Shown piece after piece: positions 43,672 through 52,069 of a DNA stretch of 64,000 bases. The translations under genes and the position numbers were made by a program. Numbering within the stretch: position 1 is the first letter of the stretch; every line of letters begins with the position of its first letter. The notes under the pieces are model-generated. The model saw nothing but the letters and a program-made list of their open reading frames with translations, made no database searches and was not told where the DNA came from. The stretch is taken from contig NZ_DALZYX010000005.1 of NCBI RefSeq assembly GCF_031987975.1, positions 62,001-126,000 of the forward strand, read 5' to 3'. Origin of the DNA: Pseudescherichia sp031987975. Lineage in GTDB: Bacteria > Pseudomonadota > Gammaproteobacteria > Enterobacterales > Enterobacteriaceae.

Positions 43672-44601
43672 ATGGCCAGCTACGACCTGATCGAGCGTTT
43701 AAATAGTACCTTCCGCCAGATTGAGCGCGAGCTTGCGGAGCTAAAGAGCGAGCTGAGCGAATGTCGGCTGCTGGCCGGACGCGTATTTGAGCTGCCGGAA
43801 GTGACCAAAGAGGCCGAGCATGAGCCGCTGACCACTATTCAGGTCAAGCAGCACGTCGGCAAGCGTGCTGCCGAGCACGCCCTGCACCACTTCTCTCACC
43901 TTTTCATCCAGCAGCAGTCGGAGAACCGCAGCAGCAAGGCGGCAGTTCGCCTGCCAGGCGTGCTCTGCTACCAGACCACGCTGGCGACGCGCGACAGTCT
44001 GGAGGCGCGCATTGGGCTAATTAACAGCCTGAAAACGACCTTTGAGCATATTGTGACCGTCGAATCTGGCCTGCCTTCCGCGGCCCGCTTTGACTGGGTG
44101 CATCACCATCTGCCGGGTTTGATTACCCTGAATGCCTACCGGACGCTTACCGCTCTGCGCGATCCGGCGACCCTCCGCTTTGGCTGGGCAAACAAACATA
44201 TCATCAAGAATTTCACCCGCGATGAGGTGCTGGCTCAGCTGGAGAAGAGTTTAAAAGCGCCGCGCGCGGTAGGCGGCTGGACACGGGAGCAGTGGCAGGC
44301 CCGGCTGGAGCAGGAGTACAACGATATTGCCGCCCTGCCGCAGAAGGCCCGGCTGAAGATCAAACGTCCGGTTAAGGTGCAGCCCATTGCCCGTGTCTGG
44401 TACGCTGGCTCGCAAAAGCAGGTGCAACACGCCTGCCCAACGCCGATTATTGCGCTAATCGCTGAGGAGAGCGGTGGCCGGGTGCCCGACATTGGCGAGC
44501 TATTGAACTACGATGCTGACAACGTTCAGCATCGCTATAAGCCAGAGGCGCAGCCGCTGACGTTAATTATTCCCCGGCTGCACCTCTACGTTGCAAACTA
44601 A
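43672..44601 (+). CDS. tus: Tus, replication terminus-binding protein
   Basis: Protein of 309 residues, the same length as E. coli Tus. It binds Ter sites and blocks DnaB helicase on one face. The N-terminal helix region (MASYDLIERLNSTFRQIEREL) and the DNA-contacting strands (around KQVQHACPTPIIAL and KARLKIKRPVKVQPIAR) are conserved. A Ter site overlaps its promoter. Its presence fixes the window near the chromosome terminus. Confidence 0.97.
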   Translation: MASYDLIERLNSTFRQIERELAELKSELSECRLLAGRVFELPEVTKEAEHEPLTTIQVKQHVGKRAAEHALHHFSHLFIQQQSENRSSKAAVRLPGVLCYQTTLATRDSLEARIGLINSLKTTFEHIVTVESGLPSAARFDWVHHHLPGLITLNAYRTLTALRDPATLRFGWANKHIIKNFTRDEVLAQLEKSLKAPRAVGGWTREQWQARLEQEYNDIAALPQKARLKIKRPVKVQPIARVWYAGSQKQVQHACPTPIIALIAEESGGRVPDIGELLNYDADNVQHRYKPEAQPLTLIIPRLHLYVAN

Positions 44602-44608
44602 CGGGTAA

Positions 44609-46012
44609 TTAGCTGCCGGATGGCATGCTGCCTACCATGGTCTCCGGACGTACCCATGTGTCAAACTGCTCCTCTGTCAGGTAGCCCAGCGCCAGCGCCG
44701 AGTCCTTCAGAGTCAGCCCCTCTTTATGCGCTTTCTTGGCGATTTCGGCGGCTTTGTCATAGCCAATGTGCGTGTTCAGGGCCGTCACCAGCATCAGCGA
44801 CTCGTTGAGAAGCTGATCGATACGCGATCTGTTCGGTTCAATGCCGATGGCACAGTGCTCGTTGAAGCTCTCCATTCCGTCTGCCAGCAGCCGAACCGAT
44901 TGCAGGAAGTTGTGAATAATCATCGGACGGAAGACGTTCAACTCAAAGTTGCCCGAGGCACCGCCCATGTTGATCGCCACATCGTTACCCATCACCTGAC
45001 AGCAGAGCATGGTCAGGGCCTCGCATTGGGTCGGGTTAACCTTGCCCGGCATAATGGAGCTTCCCGGCTCGTTTTCTGGAATGGTGATTTCACCAATGCC
45101 GCAGCGCGGGCCGGAGGCCAGCCAGCGTACATCGTTGGCGATCTTCATCAGCGAGGCCGCCAGTCCCTTCAGCGCGCCGTGGGCGTGCACCAGTGCGTCA
45201 CAGGTTGCCAGTGCTTCAAACTTATTCGGCGCAGTGATAAACCCCTGACCGGTGATGGCCGCCAGCTCGTCAGCCACGCGGTGAGCATATTCCGGGTGGG
45301 TATTCAGGCCGGTGCCCACCGCCGTTCCGCCAAGGGCAAGCTCCGACAGATGCGGCAGGCTATTTTCGATATGCTTGAGGTTATGCTCCAGCATAGCCAC
45401 CCAGCCAGAGATCTCCTGGCCGAGGGTCAGGGGCGTAGCGTCCTGCAGATGGGTACGGCCTATTTTTACGATGTCGGCGTAGGCGCGGGATTTTTGCGCA
45501 AGAGTGCGGGTAAGCTCCAGCAGAGAGGGAATGAGATCCTCCCGCACGGCGATAACTGACGCCACGTGCATGGCTGTAGGAAAGACATCGTTGGAGCTTT
45601 GGCTTTTGTTAACGTCGTCGTTGGGATGCACCTTACGCGCCATCCCCCGTTCACCGCCCAGCAGCTCGCTGGCGCGGTTCGCCAGCACCTCGTTCATGTT
45701 CATATTGCTTTGGGTGCCGGAGCCGGTCTGCCAGATCGCCAGCGGGAACTCATCCGGATGATCGCCGTTGAGCACCTCATCCGCTGCGCTGATGATGGCC
45801 TGCGCTTTCTCGGTAGCCAGCAGGCCCAGATCCTGATTAACCTTAGCCGCCGCCCGCTTGGTTAAGGCCAGCGCACGGAGTAGCGAGACCGGCATTTTCT
45901 CGGTCGAGATACGAAAATGCTCGAGCGATCGCTGGGTTTGCGCGCCCCAGAGCTTGTCTGCCGGGACGTCGATTGCGCCCATCGAATCTTTCTCACTGCG
46001 ATGCGAAGTCAT
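44609..46012 (-). CDS. fumC: FumC, class II fumarase
   Basis: Iron-independent, heat-stable fumarase of 467 residues, converting fumarate to malate in the cytosol. The family signature GSSIMPGKVNPTQ is near residue 317, with the catalytic Ser loop. SGTQSNMNMNEVLANRA, GRTHLQDATPLTLGQE and GTAVGTGLNTHP form the substrate pocket. E. coli fumC is induced by SoxS and used under oxidative stress or iron limitation. It lies 123 bases behind fumA in the same direction, as in E. coli. Confidence 0.97.
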   Translation of the reverse strand: MTSHRSEKDSMGAIDVPADKLWGAQTQRSLEHFRISTEKMPVSLLRALALTKRAAAKVNQDLGLLATEKAQAIISAADEVLNGDHPDEFPLAIWQTGSGTQSNMNMNEVLANRASELLGGERGMARKVHPNDDVNKSQSSNDVFPTAMHVASVIAVREDLIPSLLELTRTLAQKSRAYADIVKIGRTHLQDATPLTLGQEISGWVAMLEHNLKHIENSLPHLSELALGGTAVGTGLNTHPEYAHRVADELAAITGQGFITAPNKFEALATCDALVHAHGALKGLAASLMKIANDVRWLASGPRCGIGEITIPENEPGSSIMPGKVNPTQCEALTMLCCQVMGNDVAINMGGASGNFELNVFRPMIIHNFLQSVRLLADGMESFNEHCAIGIEPNRSRIDQLLNESLMLVTALNTHIGYDKAAEIAKKAHKEGLTLKDSALALGYLTEEQFDTWVRPETMVGSMPSGS

Positions 46013-46104
46013 ATACGCTCCTTGAATACGTTGCGATGTGGGTTACAGCACTGCTCACCTGCCCAAAGAGTTATTAGTATTGATGATTTTCAAACGCCAG
46101 CGGT

Positions 46105-46130
46105 AAAAAAAACCGCCCTTTCGGGCGGTC
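46105..46130 (-). terminator. Terminator of fumA (minus strand)
   Basis: On the minus strand ACCGCCCGAAAGGGCGGT is followed by eight T residues, just after the fumA stop. It should limit read-through into fumC. Confidence 0.88.
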
Positions 46131-46135
46131 CAGAT

Positions 46136-47782
46136 TTATTTCACGCAGCGGGCGCAGGCCGACGCGTGGATCTGCTGGAAGAAGTCGTTGCCCTTATCAT
46201 CAACCAGGATAAAGGCCGGGAAATCGACTACTTCAATTTTCCAGATGGCTTCCATACCCAGCTCCGGGTACTCGACGCACTCCAGGCTGCGGATACTGCC
46301 CTGGGCCAGCACCGCCGCCGGGCCGCCAATGCTGCCGAGATAGAAACCGCCGTGCTTGTGGCAGGCATCGGTCACCTGCTGGCTGCGGTTGCCCTTCGCC
46401 AACATGATCATACTTCCGCCTTCAGACTGGAGCTGATCGACGTAGGAGTCCATCCGCCCTGCCGTTGTCGGCCCAAGAGAGCCGGAGGCATAGCCTTCGG
46501 GGGTTTTCGCCGGTCCGGCGTAGTAGATCGGATGATCTTTGACGTACTGCGGCAGGCCTTCGCCACGGTCCATACGCTCTTTCAGCTTGGCGTGGGCGAT
46601 GTCGCGGGCGACGATAATGGTGCCGCTCAGGGACAGACGGGTCGACACTGGATACTGCGAGAGCTGCTGTAAGATGTCACGCATCGGACGGTTGAGATCG
46701 ATACGCACCGCTTCGCCCTCGCCCGCCTGGCGCAGCGATTCAGGAATGTATTTGCCCGGATTCTGCTCCAGCTTCTCAATCCAGATCCCGTCGCGGTTGA
46801 TTTTGGCTTTGATATTGCGGTCCGCCGAGCAGGAGACGCCCATGCCCACCGGGCAGGATGCGCCGTGGCGCGGCAGACGGATCACCCGCACGTCGTGAGC
46901 AAAGTATTTGCCGCCAAACTGCGCCCCGAGGCCGAGATCCTGCGCAGCACGCAGCAGCTCGTTCTCCAGGGCCACGTCGCGAAACGCCTGGCCGTGTTCG
47001 TTACCTTCGGTAGGCAGGCCATCGTAATACTTGGTTGAGGCGAGCTTGACCGTTTTCAGGGTCGCTTCCGCCGAGGTTCCACCGATGACAAAGGCAATAT
47101 GGTATGGCGGACACGCCGCCGTACCCAGGGTGCGCATCTTGTCGACCAGGTAATCCTTCAGCTTGCCTGGGGTCAACAGCGCCTTGGTCTCCTGATAGAG
47201 ATAGGTTTTATTGGCCGAGCCGCCGCCTTTGGCAATGCAGAGAAACTTATACTCATCGCCGTCCACGCTGTAGAGATCGATCTGTGCCGGCAGGTTGGTA
47301 CCGGTGTTGACCTCACGGTACATATCCAGCGCCGCGTTTTGCGAATAGCGCAGGTTATCTTCGATATAGGTGTTGTAGACGCCGCGTGCCAGAGCGGCTT
47401 CATCACCGCCGCCGGTCCAGACGCGTTGTCCCTTCTTGCCGCTGATGATAGCGGTGCCGGTATCCTGACAAGTGGGCAGGATGCCCTTCGCTGCGATGTC
47501 AGAGTTGCGTAAAAATTGCAGCGCCACGTAGCGATCGTTCTCACTGGCCTCGGGATCGGCGAGAATATCTGCCACCTGCTGCTGGTGCGCAGGACGCAGC
47601 ATAAACGACGCATCGTGAAACGCCTGCTGCGCCAGCAGGGTCAGCGCCTGGGGTTCAACCTTAAGGATCTCATGACCGTCAAACTCCGCTACGGAGACGT
47701 GATCACGGGTAAGCAGATAGTATTCGGTTTCATCCTTTTTGAGGGGGAAAGGATCCTGATAGTGAAAAGGTTTTGTCGACAT
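46136..47782 (-). CDS. fumA: FumA, class I [4Fe-4S] fumarase
   Basis: Fumarase of 548 residues. The three cluster Cys are in PTCQDTGTA, CPVGMGVSC-type segment (GASCPVGMGVSCSADRN) and the C-terminal half, consistent with class I enzymes. The C-terminal domain (residues 370-548) has the GPTTAGRMD motif and ends CARCVK. The sequence fits FumA/FumB of E. coli; the position beside fumC and manA points to FumA. It is the main TCA-cycle fumarase under micro-aerobic and aerobic iron-replete growth. Confidence 0.95.
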   Translation of the reverse strand: MSTKPFHYQDPFPLKKDETEYYLLTRDHVSVAEFDGHEILKVEPQALTLLAQQAFHDASFMLRPAHQQQVADILADPEASENDRYVALQFLRNSDIAAKGILPTCQDTGTAIISGKKGQRVWTGGGDEAALARGVYNTYIEDNLRYSQNAALDMYREVNTGTNLPAQIDLYSVDGDEYKFLCIAKGGGSANKTYLYQETKALLTPGKLKDYLVDKMRTLGTAACPPYHIAFVIGGTSAEATLKTVKLASTKYYDGLPTEGNEHGQAFRDVALENELLRAAQDLGLGAQFGGKYFAHDVRVIRLPRHGASCPVGMGVSCSADRNIKAKINRDGIWIEKLEQNPGKYIPESLRQAGEGEAVRIDLNRPMRDILQQLSQYPVSTRLSLSGTIIVARDIAHAKLKERMDRGEGLPQYVKDHPIYYAGPAKTPEGYASGSLGPTTAGRMDSYVDQLQSEGGSMIMLAKGNRSQQVTDACHKHGGFYLGSIGGPAAVLAQGSIRSLECVEYPELGMEAIWKIEVVDFPAFILVDDKGNDFFQQIHASACARCVK

Positions 47783-47980
47783 TATTCTCTCACTTACTGC
47801 CCGGTCTGGTTATTGTCTGGGCAAACGTTCCGTTGCCCTGCTAAAAAGCGAGTCTGCTTATCCTACACAATTTTTTAACAAAAACTGAGATAAGGACGAC
47901 TTTTTAAGTCAGGTAATTACTTACCATGGGTTTATTGGTTTAATAGCCACATAATCCTCAACGTAATACAGGGCTTGATA

Positions 47981-49159
47981 ATGCAAAAACTCATCAACTC
48001 AGTGCAGAACTATGCCTGGGGAAGTAAAAGTGCGTTAACGGAACTCTATGGGATCGCCAACCCCGACGGACTGCCGATGGCAGAGCTGTGGATGGGGGCG
48101 CACCCGAAGAGCAGCTCAAAAGTCGATAATGCATCTGGCCAGCCGCAGTCGCTGCGAGAGGTCATTGAACAGGATAAAACGGCTTTGCTGGGCCAGGCGG
48201 TAGCAGACCGCTTCGGCGAACTGCCCTTCCTGTTTAAAGTGCTGTGCGCCGACCAGCCGCTCTCTATTCAGGTTCACCCTAACAAGCAGGCCTCGGAAAT
48301 CGGCTTTGCCAAAGAGAACGCGGCAGGCATTCCGCTGGATGCGGCCGAGCGCAACTATAAAGATCCTAACCATAAGCCTGAGCTGGTATTTGCCCTGACG
48401 CCGTTCCTGGCAATGAACGCCTTTCGCGAATTTAGCGATATCATCTCCCTGCTACAACCGGTAGCGGGCGCGCATCAGGCTATCGCCCACTTCCTGGCGC
48501 AGCCGGATGCCGACAGCTTAAGCCACCTCTTTGCCAGCCTGCTCAATATGCAGGGTGAAGAAAAATCACACGCGCTGGCGGTACTGAAGGCCACCCTGGC
48601 CAGCCAGCAGGGGGAGCCGTGGGAGACGATCCGCTTTATCTCTGAGTTCTACCCGGACGACAGCGGTCTCTTCTCGCCGCTGCTGCTTAACGTGGTCAAG
48701 CTTAACCCAGGCGAGGCGATGTTCCTGTTCGCTGAGACGCCGCACGCCTACCTTAAAGGCGTGGCGCTAGAGGTGATGGCTAACTCTGATAACGTTCTGC
48801 GCGCGGGCCTGACGCCAAAATACATCGACATTCCCGAGCTGGTTGCCAACGTTAAATTTGTGCCGAAGCCAGCCGCAGATCTGTTGACCACGCCCGAGCA
48901 ACACGGTGCGGAGCTGGATTTTCCTATTCCGGTTGCCGACTTTGCCTTCTCCCTGCATGAACTTTCTACGCAGGTCTCAATGCTTGCCCAGCAGAGCGCG
49001 GCGATCCTCTTCTGTGTCGAGGGAGAGGCCGTATTGAGCAAGGGCGAACAGCGGCTGGTGCTCAAGCCGGGCGAGTCAGCCTTTATCAGCGCCGGGGAAT
49101 CTCCGGTGGAAGCAAGCGGCGTTGGCCGCCTGGCCCGTGTGTACAATAAAGTGAACTAA
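47981..49159 (+). CDS. manA: ManA, mannose-6-phosphate isomerase
   Basis: Zinc isomerase of 392 residues linking mannose-6-phosphate with fructose-6-phosphate, needed for mannose use and for GDP-mannose sugars. Zinc-site motifs are QVHPNKQAS and YKDPNHKPELVFAL; the C-terminal jelly roll ends RLARVYNKVN. The start at MQKLINSVQNYAWGSK is set by homology with E. coli ManA; the ATG two codons earlier (47975 frame) is not used. It is divergent from fumA. Confidence 0.96.
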   Translation: MQKLINSVQNYAWGSKSALTELYGIANPDGLPMAELWMGAHPKSSSKVDNASGQPQSLREVIEQDKTALLGQAVADRFGELPFLFKVLCADQPLSIQVHPNKQASEIGFAKENAAGIPLDAAERNYKDPNHKPELVFALTPFLAMNAFREFSDIISLLQPVAGAHQAIAHFLAQPDADSLSHLFASLLNMQGEEKSHALAVLKATLASQQGEPWETIRFISEFYPDDSGLFSPLLLNVVKLNPGEAMFLFAETPHAYLKGVALEVMANSDNVLRAGLTPKYIDIPELVANVKFVPKPAADLLTTPEQHGAELDFPIPVADFAFSLHELSTQVSMLAQQSAAILFCVEGEAVLSKGEQRLVLKPGESAFISAGESPVEASGVGRLARVYNKVN

Positions 49160-49211
49160 GTACTGACCTTTTTGCACCTTATTGCTAAGCTTAGCAAGAC
49201 CTTACGACTCT

Positions 49212-49243
49212 CCAGGCGGCCTTTTCCGCCTGGTTTCATTTTT
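49212..49243 (+). terminator. Hairpin between manA and ydgA
   Basis: CCAGGCGG-CCTTTT-CCGCCTGG is followed by TTTCATTTTT, a reasonable rho-independent terminator that ends 14 bases before the ydgA start codon. Confidence 0.7.
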
Positions 49244-49256
49244 AGGGATAATCGCT

Positions 49257-50840
49257 ATGAAGAAAACGCTTGTCGCTGCGGGCATTATTGTTGCACTGGG
49301 CGTCGTCTGGACGGGAACCGCCTGGTACACGGGTAAACAGCTGGAAAAACACCTTGCCGACATGATTGGGCAGGCCAACGCCGAGCTTAAGCGCAGCGCG
49401 CCGGGAGCAAACCTGGAAGTGGCCTCGCAGAACTACGAGCGTGGCATCTTTAAAAGCCATCTGCAGCTGCTGGTCAAACCGGTCGAAGGTGGCGAGAACG
49501 CCTGGCTGAAGCCTGGTCAGAGCGTGGTGCTGAACGAGACGGTGGATCACGGTCCGTTCCCGTTTGCCCAGCTTAAATCCTTTAACCTGATCCCGGCCAT
49601 GGCATCCGTTAAAACCACGCTGGTTAATAACGATGTCTCTAAGCCGCTGTTCGATATGGCCAAAGGTGAGTCGCCGGTTGAGGTCAATACCCGCATTGGC
49701 TACGGCGGTGATACCGGTTCCCACATTCAGTTTAAACCGTTGAGCTATGAGAACGAGGGTGAAAAAGTCGCCTTCAGCGGCGGTGAGTTCCAGCTTGATG
49801 CCGATAAAGACGGCAACGCTATCTCCCTGAAGGGCGAGGCCCAGAGCGGACTGGTCAATACCGTTAACGAATATGGTCAGCATGTTCAGGTCACCTTCAA
49901 CAATCTGAAAACCGACGGTGACAGTAAGCGCGCGCAGTTTGATGAGCATCTGGGCAACCAGAAGCTGAGCGTTGAGAAGCTGGCTATCGCCGTGGAAAAC
50001 AAAGAGATCGCGGTGATGGAAGGTACGGACCTGGCTATCAAAAACGATCTCGTCAACGACGGCAAAAATATCAATAGCCAGATCGACTACACGGTCAACA
50101 GCGTGAAGGTGCAGAACCAGGATATGGGCAGCGGCAAGCTGACGATGAAAATCGGCCAGATTGACGGCCAGGCGTGGCATCAGTTCCGCCAGCAGTACAA
50201 TGCGCAAAACCAGGCCCTGCTCTCTCAGCCGGAGGTGATGAAAGATCCGGCCATCTATCAGCAAAAATCCACCGAGGCGTTCTTCGGCGCGCTGCCAATA
50301 CTGTTAAAAGGCGAGCCGGTGATCACCGTTGCTCCTCTGAGCTGGAAAAACAGCAAGGGCGAAACGACGTTTAACCTGTCGCTGTTTATGAAGGATCCGG
50401 CAGCTACCCCTGCCGCTCCTGCACCACAAACCCTGGCGCAGGAGGTCGATCGCAGCGTGAAGTCGCTGGAGAGTAAGCTGACTATCCCAATGGATATGGC
50501 AACCGAGTTTATGACTCAGGTAGCTAAGCTACAGGGCTACCAGCAGGCGGATGCTGAAAAGCTGGCAAACCAGCAGGTGAAAGGCCTGGCGGCGATGGGC
50601 CAGATGTTCCGCATCACCACGGTAGCGGATAACAACATTAGCACCAGCCTGCAGTACGCCAACGGCCAGATTGTCCTTAACGGGCAGAAAATGAGCCTCG
50701 ACGAGTTTGTCGGCATGTTTGGTATGCCTGAGCTGGGGGTTCCACAAGCCGAACCAGTACCAGCGCCAGCACCGGCTCCAGTGCCAGCCCCGCAGGCCGT
50801 GCCGGAAGCGACGCCTCCAGCAGCAGTGCCTCAGCAGTAA
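49257..50840 (+). CDS. ydgA: YdgA, DUF945 envelope protein
   Basis: Protein of 527 residues with an N-terminal signal anchor (MKKTLVAAGIIVALGVVWTG). The long beta-rich domain has NYERGIFKSHLQLLVKPV and DHGPFPFAQLKSFNLIPAMA, typical of the DUF945/AsmA-related YdgA group. The C-terminal tail is Pro/Ala-rich (PAPAPAPVPAPQ) and probably disordered, longer than in E. coli. E. coli YdgA is needed for normal swarming. The start is by homology; the frame to 49182 crosses the manA terminator. Confidence 0.93.
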   Translation: MKKTLVAAGIIVALGVVWTGTAWYTGKQLEKHLADMIGQANAELKRSAPGANLEVASQNYERGIFKSHLQLLVKPVEGGENAWLKPGQSVVLNETVDHGPFPFAQLKSFNLIPAMASVKTTLVNNDVSKPLFDMAKGESPVEVNTRIGYGGDTGSHIQFKPLSYENEGEKVAFSGGEFQLDADKDGNAISLKGEAQSGLVNTVNEYGQHVQVTFNNLKTDGDSKRAQFDEHLGNQKLSVEKLAIAVENKEIAVMEGTDLAIKNDLVNDGKNINSQIDYTVNSVKVQNQDMGSGKLTMKIGQIDGQAWHQFRQQYNAQNQALLSQPEVMKDPAIYQQKSTEAFFGALPILLKGEPVITVAPLSWKNSKGETTFNLSLFMKDPAATPAAPAPQTLAQEVDRSVKSLESKLTIPMDMATEFMTQVAKLQGYQQADAEKLANQQVKGLAAMGQMFRITTVADNNISTSLQYANGQIVLNGQKMSLDEFVGMFGMPELGVPQAEPVPAPAPAPVPAPQAVPEATPPAAVPQQ

Positions 50841-50846
50841 TCTGCC

Positions 50847-50873
50847 AGCCCCTCTCCGGAGGGGCTATTTTTT
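50847..50873. terminator. Terminator at the end of ydgA and malI
   Basis: AGCCCCTCTCCGGAGGGGCT followed by ATTTTTTG. The T-run favours ydgA; the stem overlaps the malI stop codon, so it also ends the converging transcript. Confidence 0.85.
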
Positions 50874-51893
50874 GACGATTAACCGGGCATGCAACGTTTG
50901 GCTGCGGGCCGGGCTATCTTCCTTCGCAATACGCTGCATGATCCTTTCCGCCAGGGTATAGCCTATCTCCCTTGCGGGCGTCGTTACCCAGATAATCGGC
51001 AGTTCATCTAGCGCGCTCTCAGTGACATCTGCAAAGGCGGCAAGGGTCACCTGCTGCTCAAAGTAGCTATCCATCCCTGCCTCACCGCTCTGTCGTCCCG
51101 CCCGCATCAAACCAAACCAGGCCCCACGGGCAATAACATCGTTGTAACACACTACCGCGCTGATGGTGGGATTACGCCGTAGCAGCGCGGCAACCGCTTC
51201 CGCGCTCTGCTTCTGACTGGTATCGCATTCAACGACCCATTCGCTGTGAAAGGGTAAACCATATTTCAACAGGGTGGCACAATAGCCGCCTACTCTCTCC
51301 GCCCGCGTTAGCGAGGCGCTGTTGCCCCCCAGCCAGGCAATACGCTGATGGCCACGCTGAATCAGATACTCGGTGAGCATCTGGGCCGCCTGCATATTGT
51401 CCGGCCTGACACAGTCGGCATCGTCAAGGTAGCTGGCGCGGGAGGCAAACACCAATGGCGTGCTCTGCTCTGCGGCATAAGCCTGAAGTTCACCGCTTAC
51501 CCCTGCGCCTCCGGCTATCACGACGCCATCTACCCCTTGTGCCAGCAGGGTGTTAAAACGCTGAAGAAGTTGCTCCCCGCCGTCGCCACCGTGCAGAAGA
51601 AATACCATCCGCCCCTGGGCTTCAAGCGCTTCCGTCAGTCCGGCCGTGAGTTCAGCATAAAATGGAGAAGAGAGGTTACGCACAATCAGGCCAATTACGC
51701 CGCTCTGCCCACCGCGCAGAGCAGACGCCTGGCGGTTACGAACAAAGCCGAGCCGCTCGATTGCCTGGTTGACGCGCTCGCCAGTCGCCGTAGAGATACG
51801 TCCCTTCCCGCTAAGCACCAGCGAAACGGTGCTAACCGAAACCCCCGCCGCCACCGCGACATCGTTAATGGTTATTTTTTTTAGAGTGGTCAT
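50865..51893 (-). CDS. malI: MalI, LacI-family repressor of malXY
   Basis: Repressor of 342 residues. The helix-turn-helix begins KKITINDVAVAAGVSVSTVSLVLSGKG, identical in style to E. coli MalI, and a hinge helix lies at RQASALRGG. The periplasmic-binding-protein-like core follows (SGVIGLIVRNLSSPFYAEL). It represses malXY and itself through two operators in the divergent promoter region; the inducer is not known for certain. It is divergent from malX. Confidence 0.95.
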   Translation of the reverse strand: MTTLKKITINDVAVAAGVSVSTVSLVLSGKGRISTATGERVNQAIERLGFVRNRQASALRGGQSGVIGLIVRNLSSPFYAELTAGLTEALEAQGRMVFLLHGGDGGEQLLQRFNTLLAQGVDGVVIAGGAGVSGELQAYAAEQSTPLVFASRASYLDDADCVRPDNMQAAQMLTEYLIQRGHQRIAWLGGNSASLTRAERVGGYCATLLKYGLPFHSEWVVECDTSQKQSAEAVAALLRRNPTISAVVCYNDVIARGAWFGLMRAGRQSGEAGMDSYFEQQVTLAAFADVTESALDELPIIWVTTPAREIGYTLAERIMQRIAKEDSPARSQTLHARLIVKK

Positions 51894-51920
51894 AAAAACA
51901 GTAGTCCCCGGTACTGGCGT

Positions 51921-51938
51921 AGATAAAACGTTTTATCT
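51921..51938. promoter_or_regulatory. MalI operator 1 (malI side)
   Basis: AGATAAAACGTTTTATCT is a perfect 18-base palindrome containing the E. coli MalI site GATAAAACGTTTTATC. It lies 28 bases upstream of the malI start codon. Confidence 0.93.
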
Positions 51939-51970
51939 ATAGGACTATTTTATACGCTTTTTTATTGCTC

Positions 51971-51988
51971 AGTTGTGTGATTTATAGC
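51971..51988 (+). promoter_or_regulatory. Candidate CRP site of malX
   Basis: TGTGA-TTTATA-GCGCA has a full left half of the CRP consensus TGTGA-N6-TCACA and a weak right half. malX and malI are CRP-dependent in E. coli. It lies between the two MalI operators. Confidence 0.45.
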
Positions 51989-52000
51989 GCATAAAAATTA

Positions 52001-52016
52001 GGTAAAACGTTTTATC
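52001..52016. promoter_or_regulatory. MalI operator 2 (malX side)
   Basis: GGTAAAACGTTTTATC, one base different from operator 1, lies 54 bases before the malX start codon and 80 bases from operator 1. Confidence 0.9.
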
Positions 52017-52069
52017 TTTCATCCCCACAACAATCTCATCTGCACCTCTTTTTCGACAAGGAGTCGTTT

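Noticed and set aside
51124..51144. Second Ter-like site in malI (CGTTGTAAC)
   Set aside because: The core has a mismatch before GTTGTAAC and the following ACTAA is replaced by ACACA; not expected to bind Tus.
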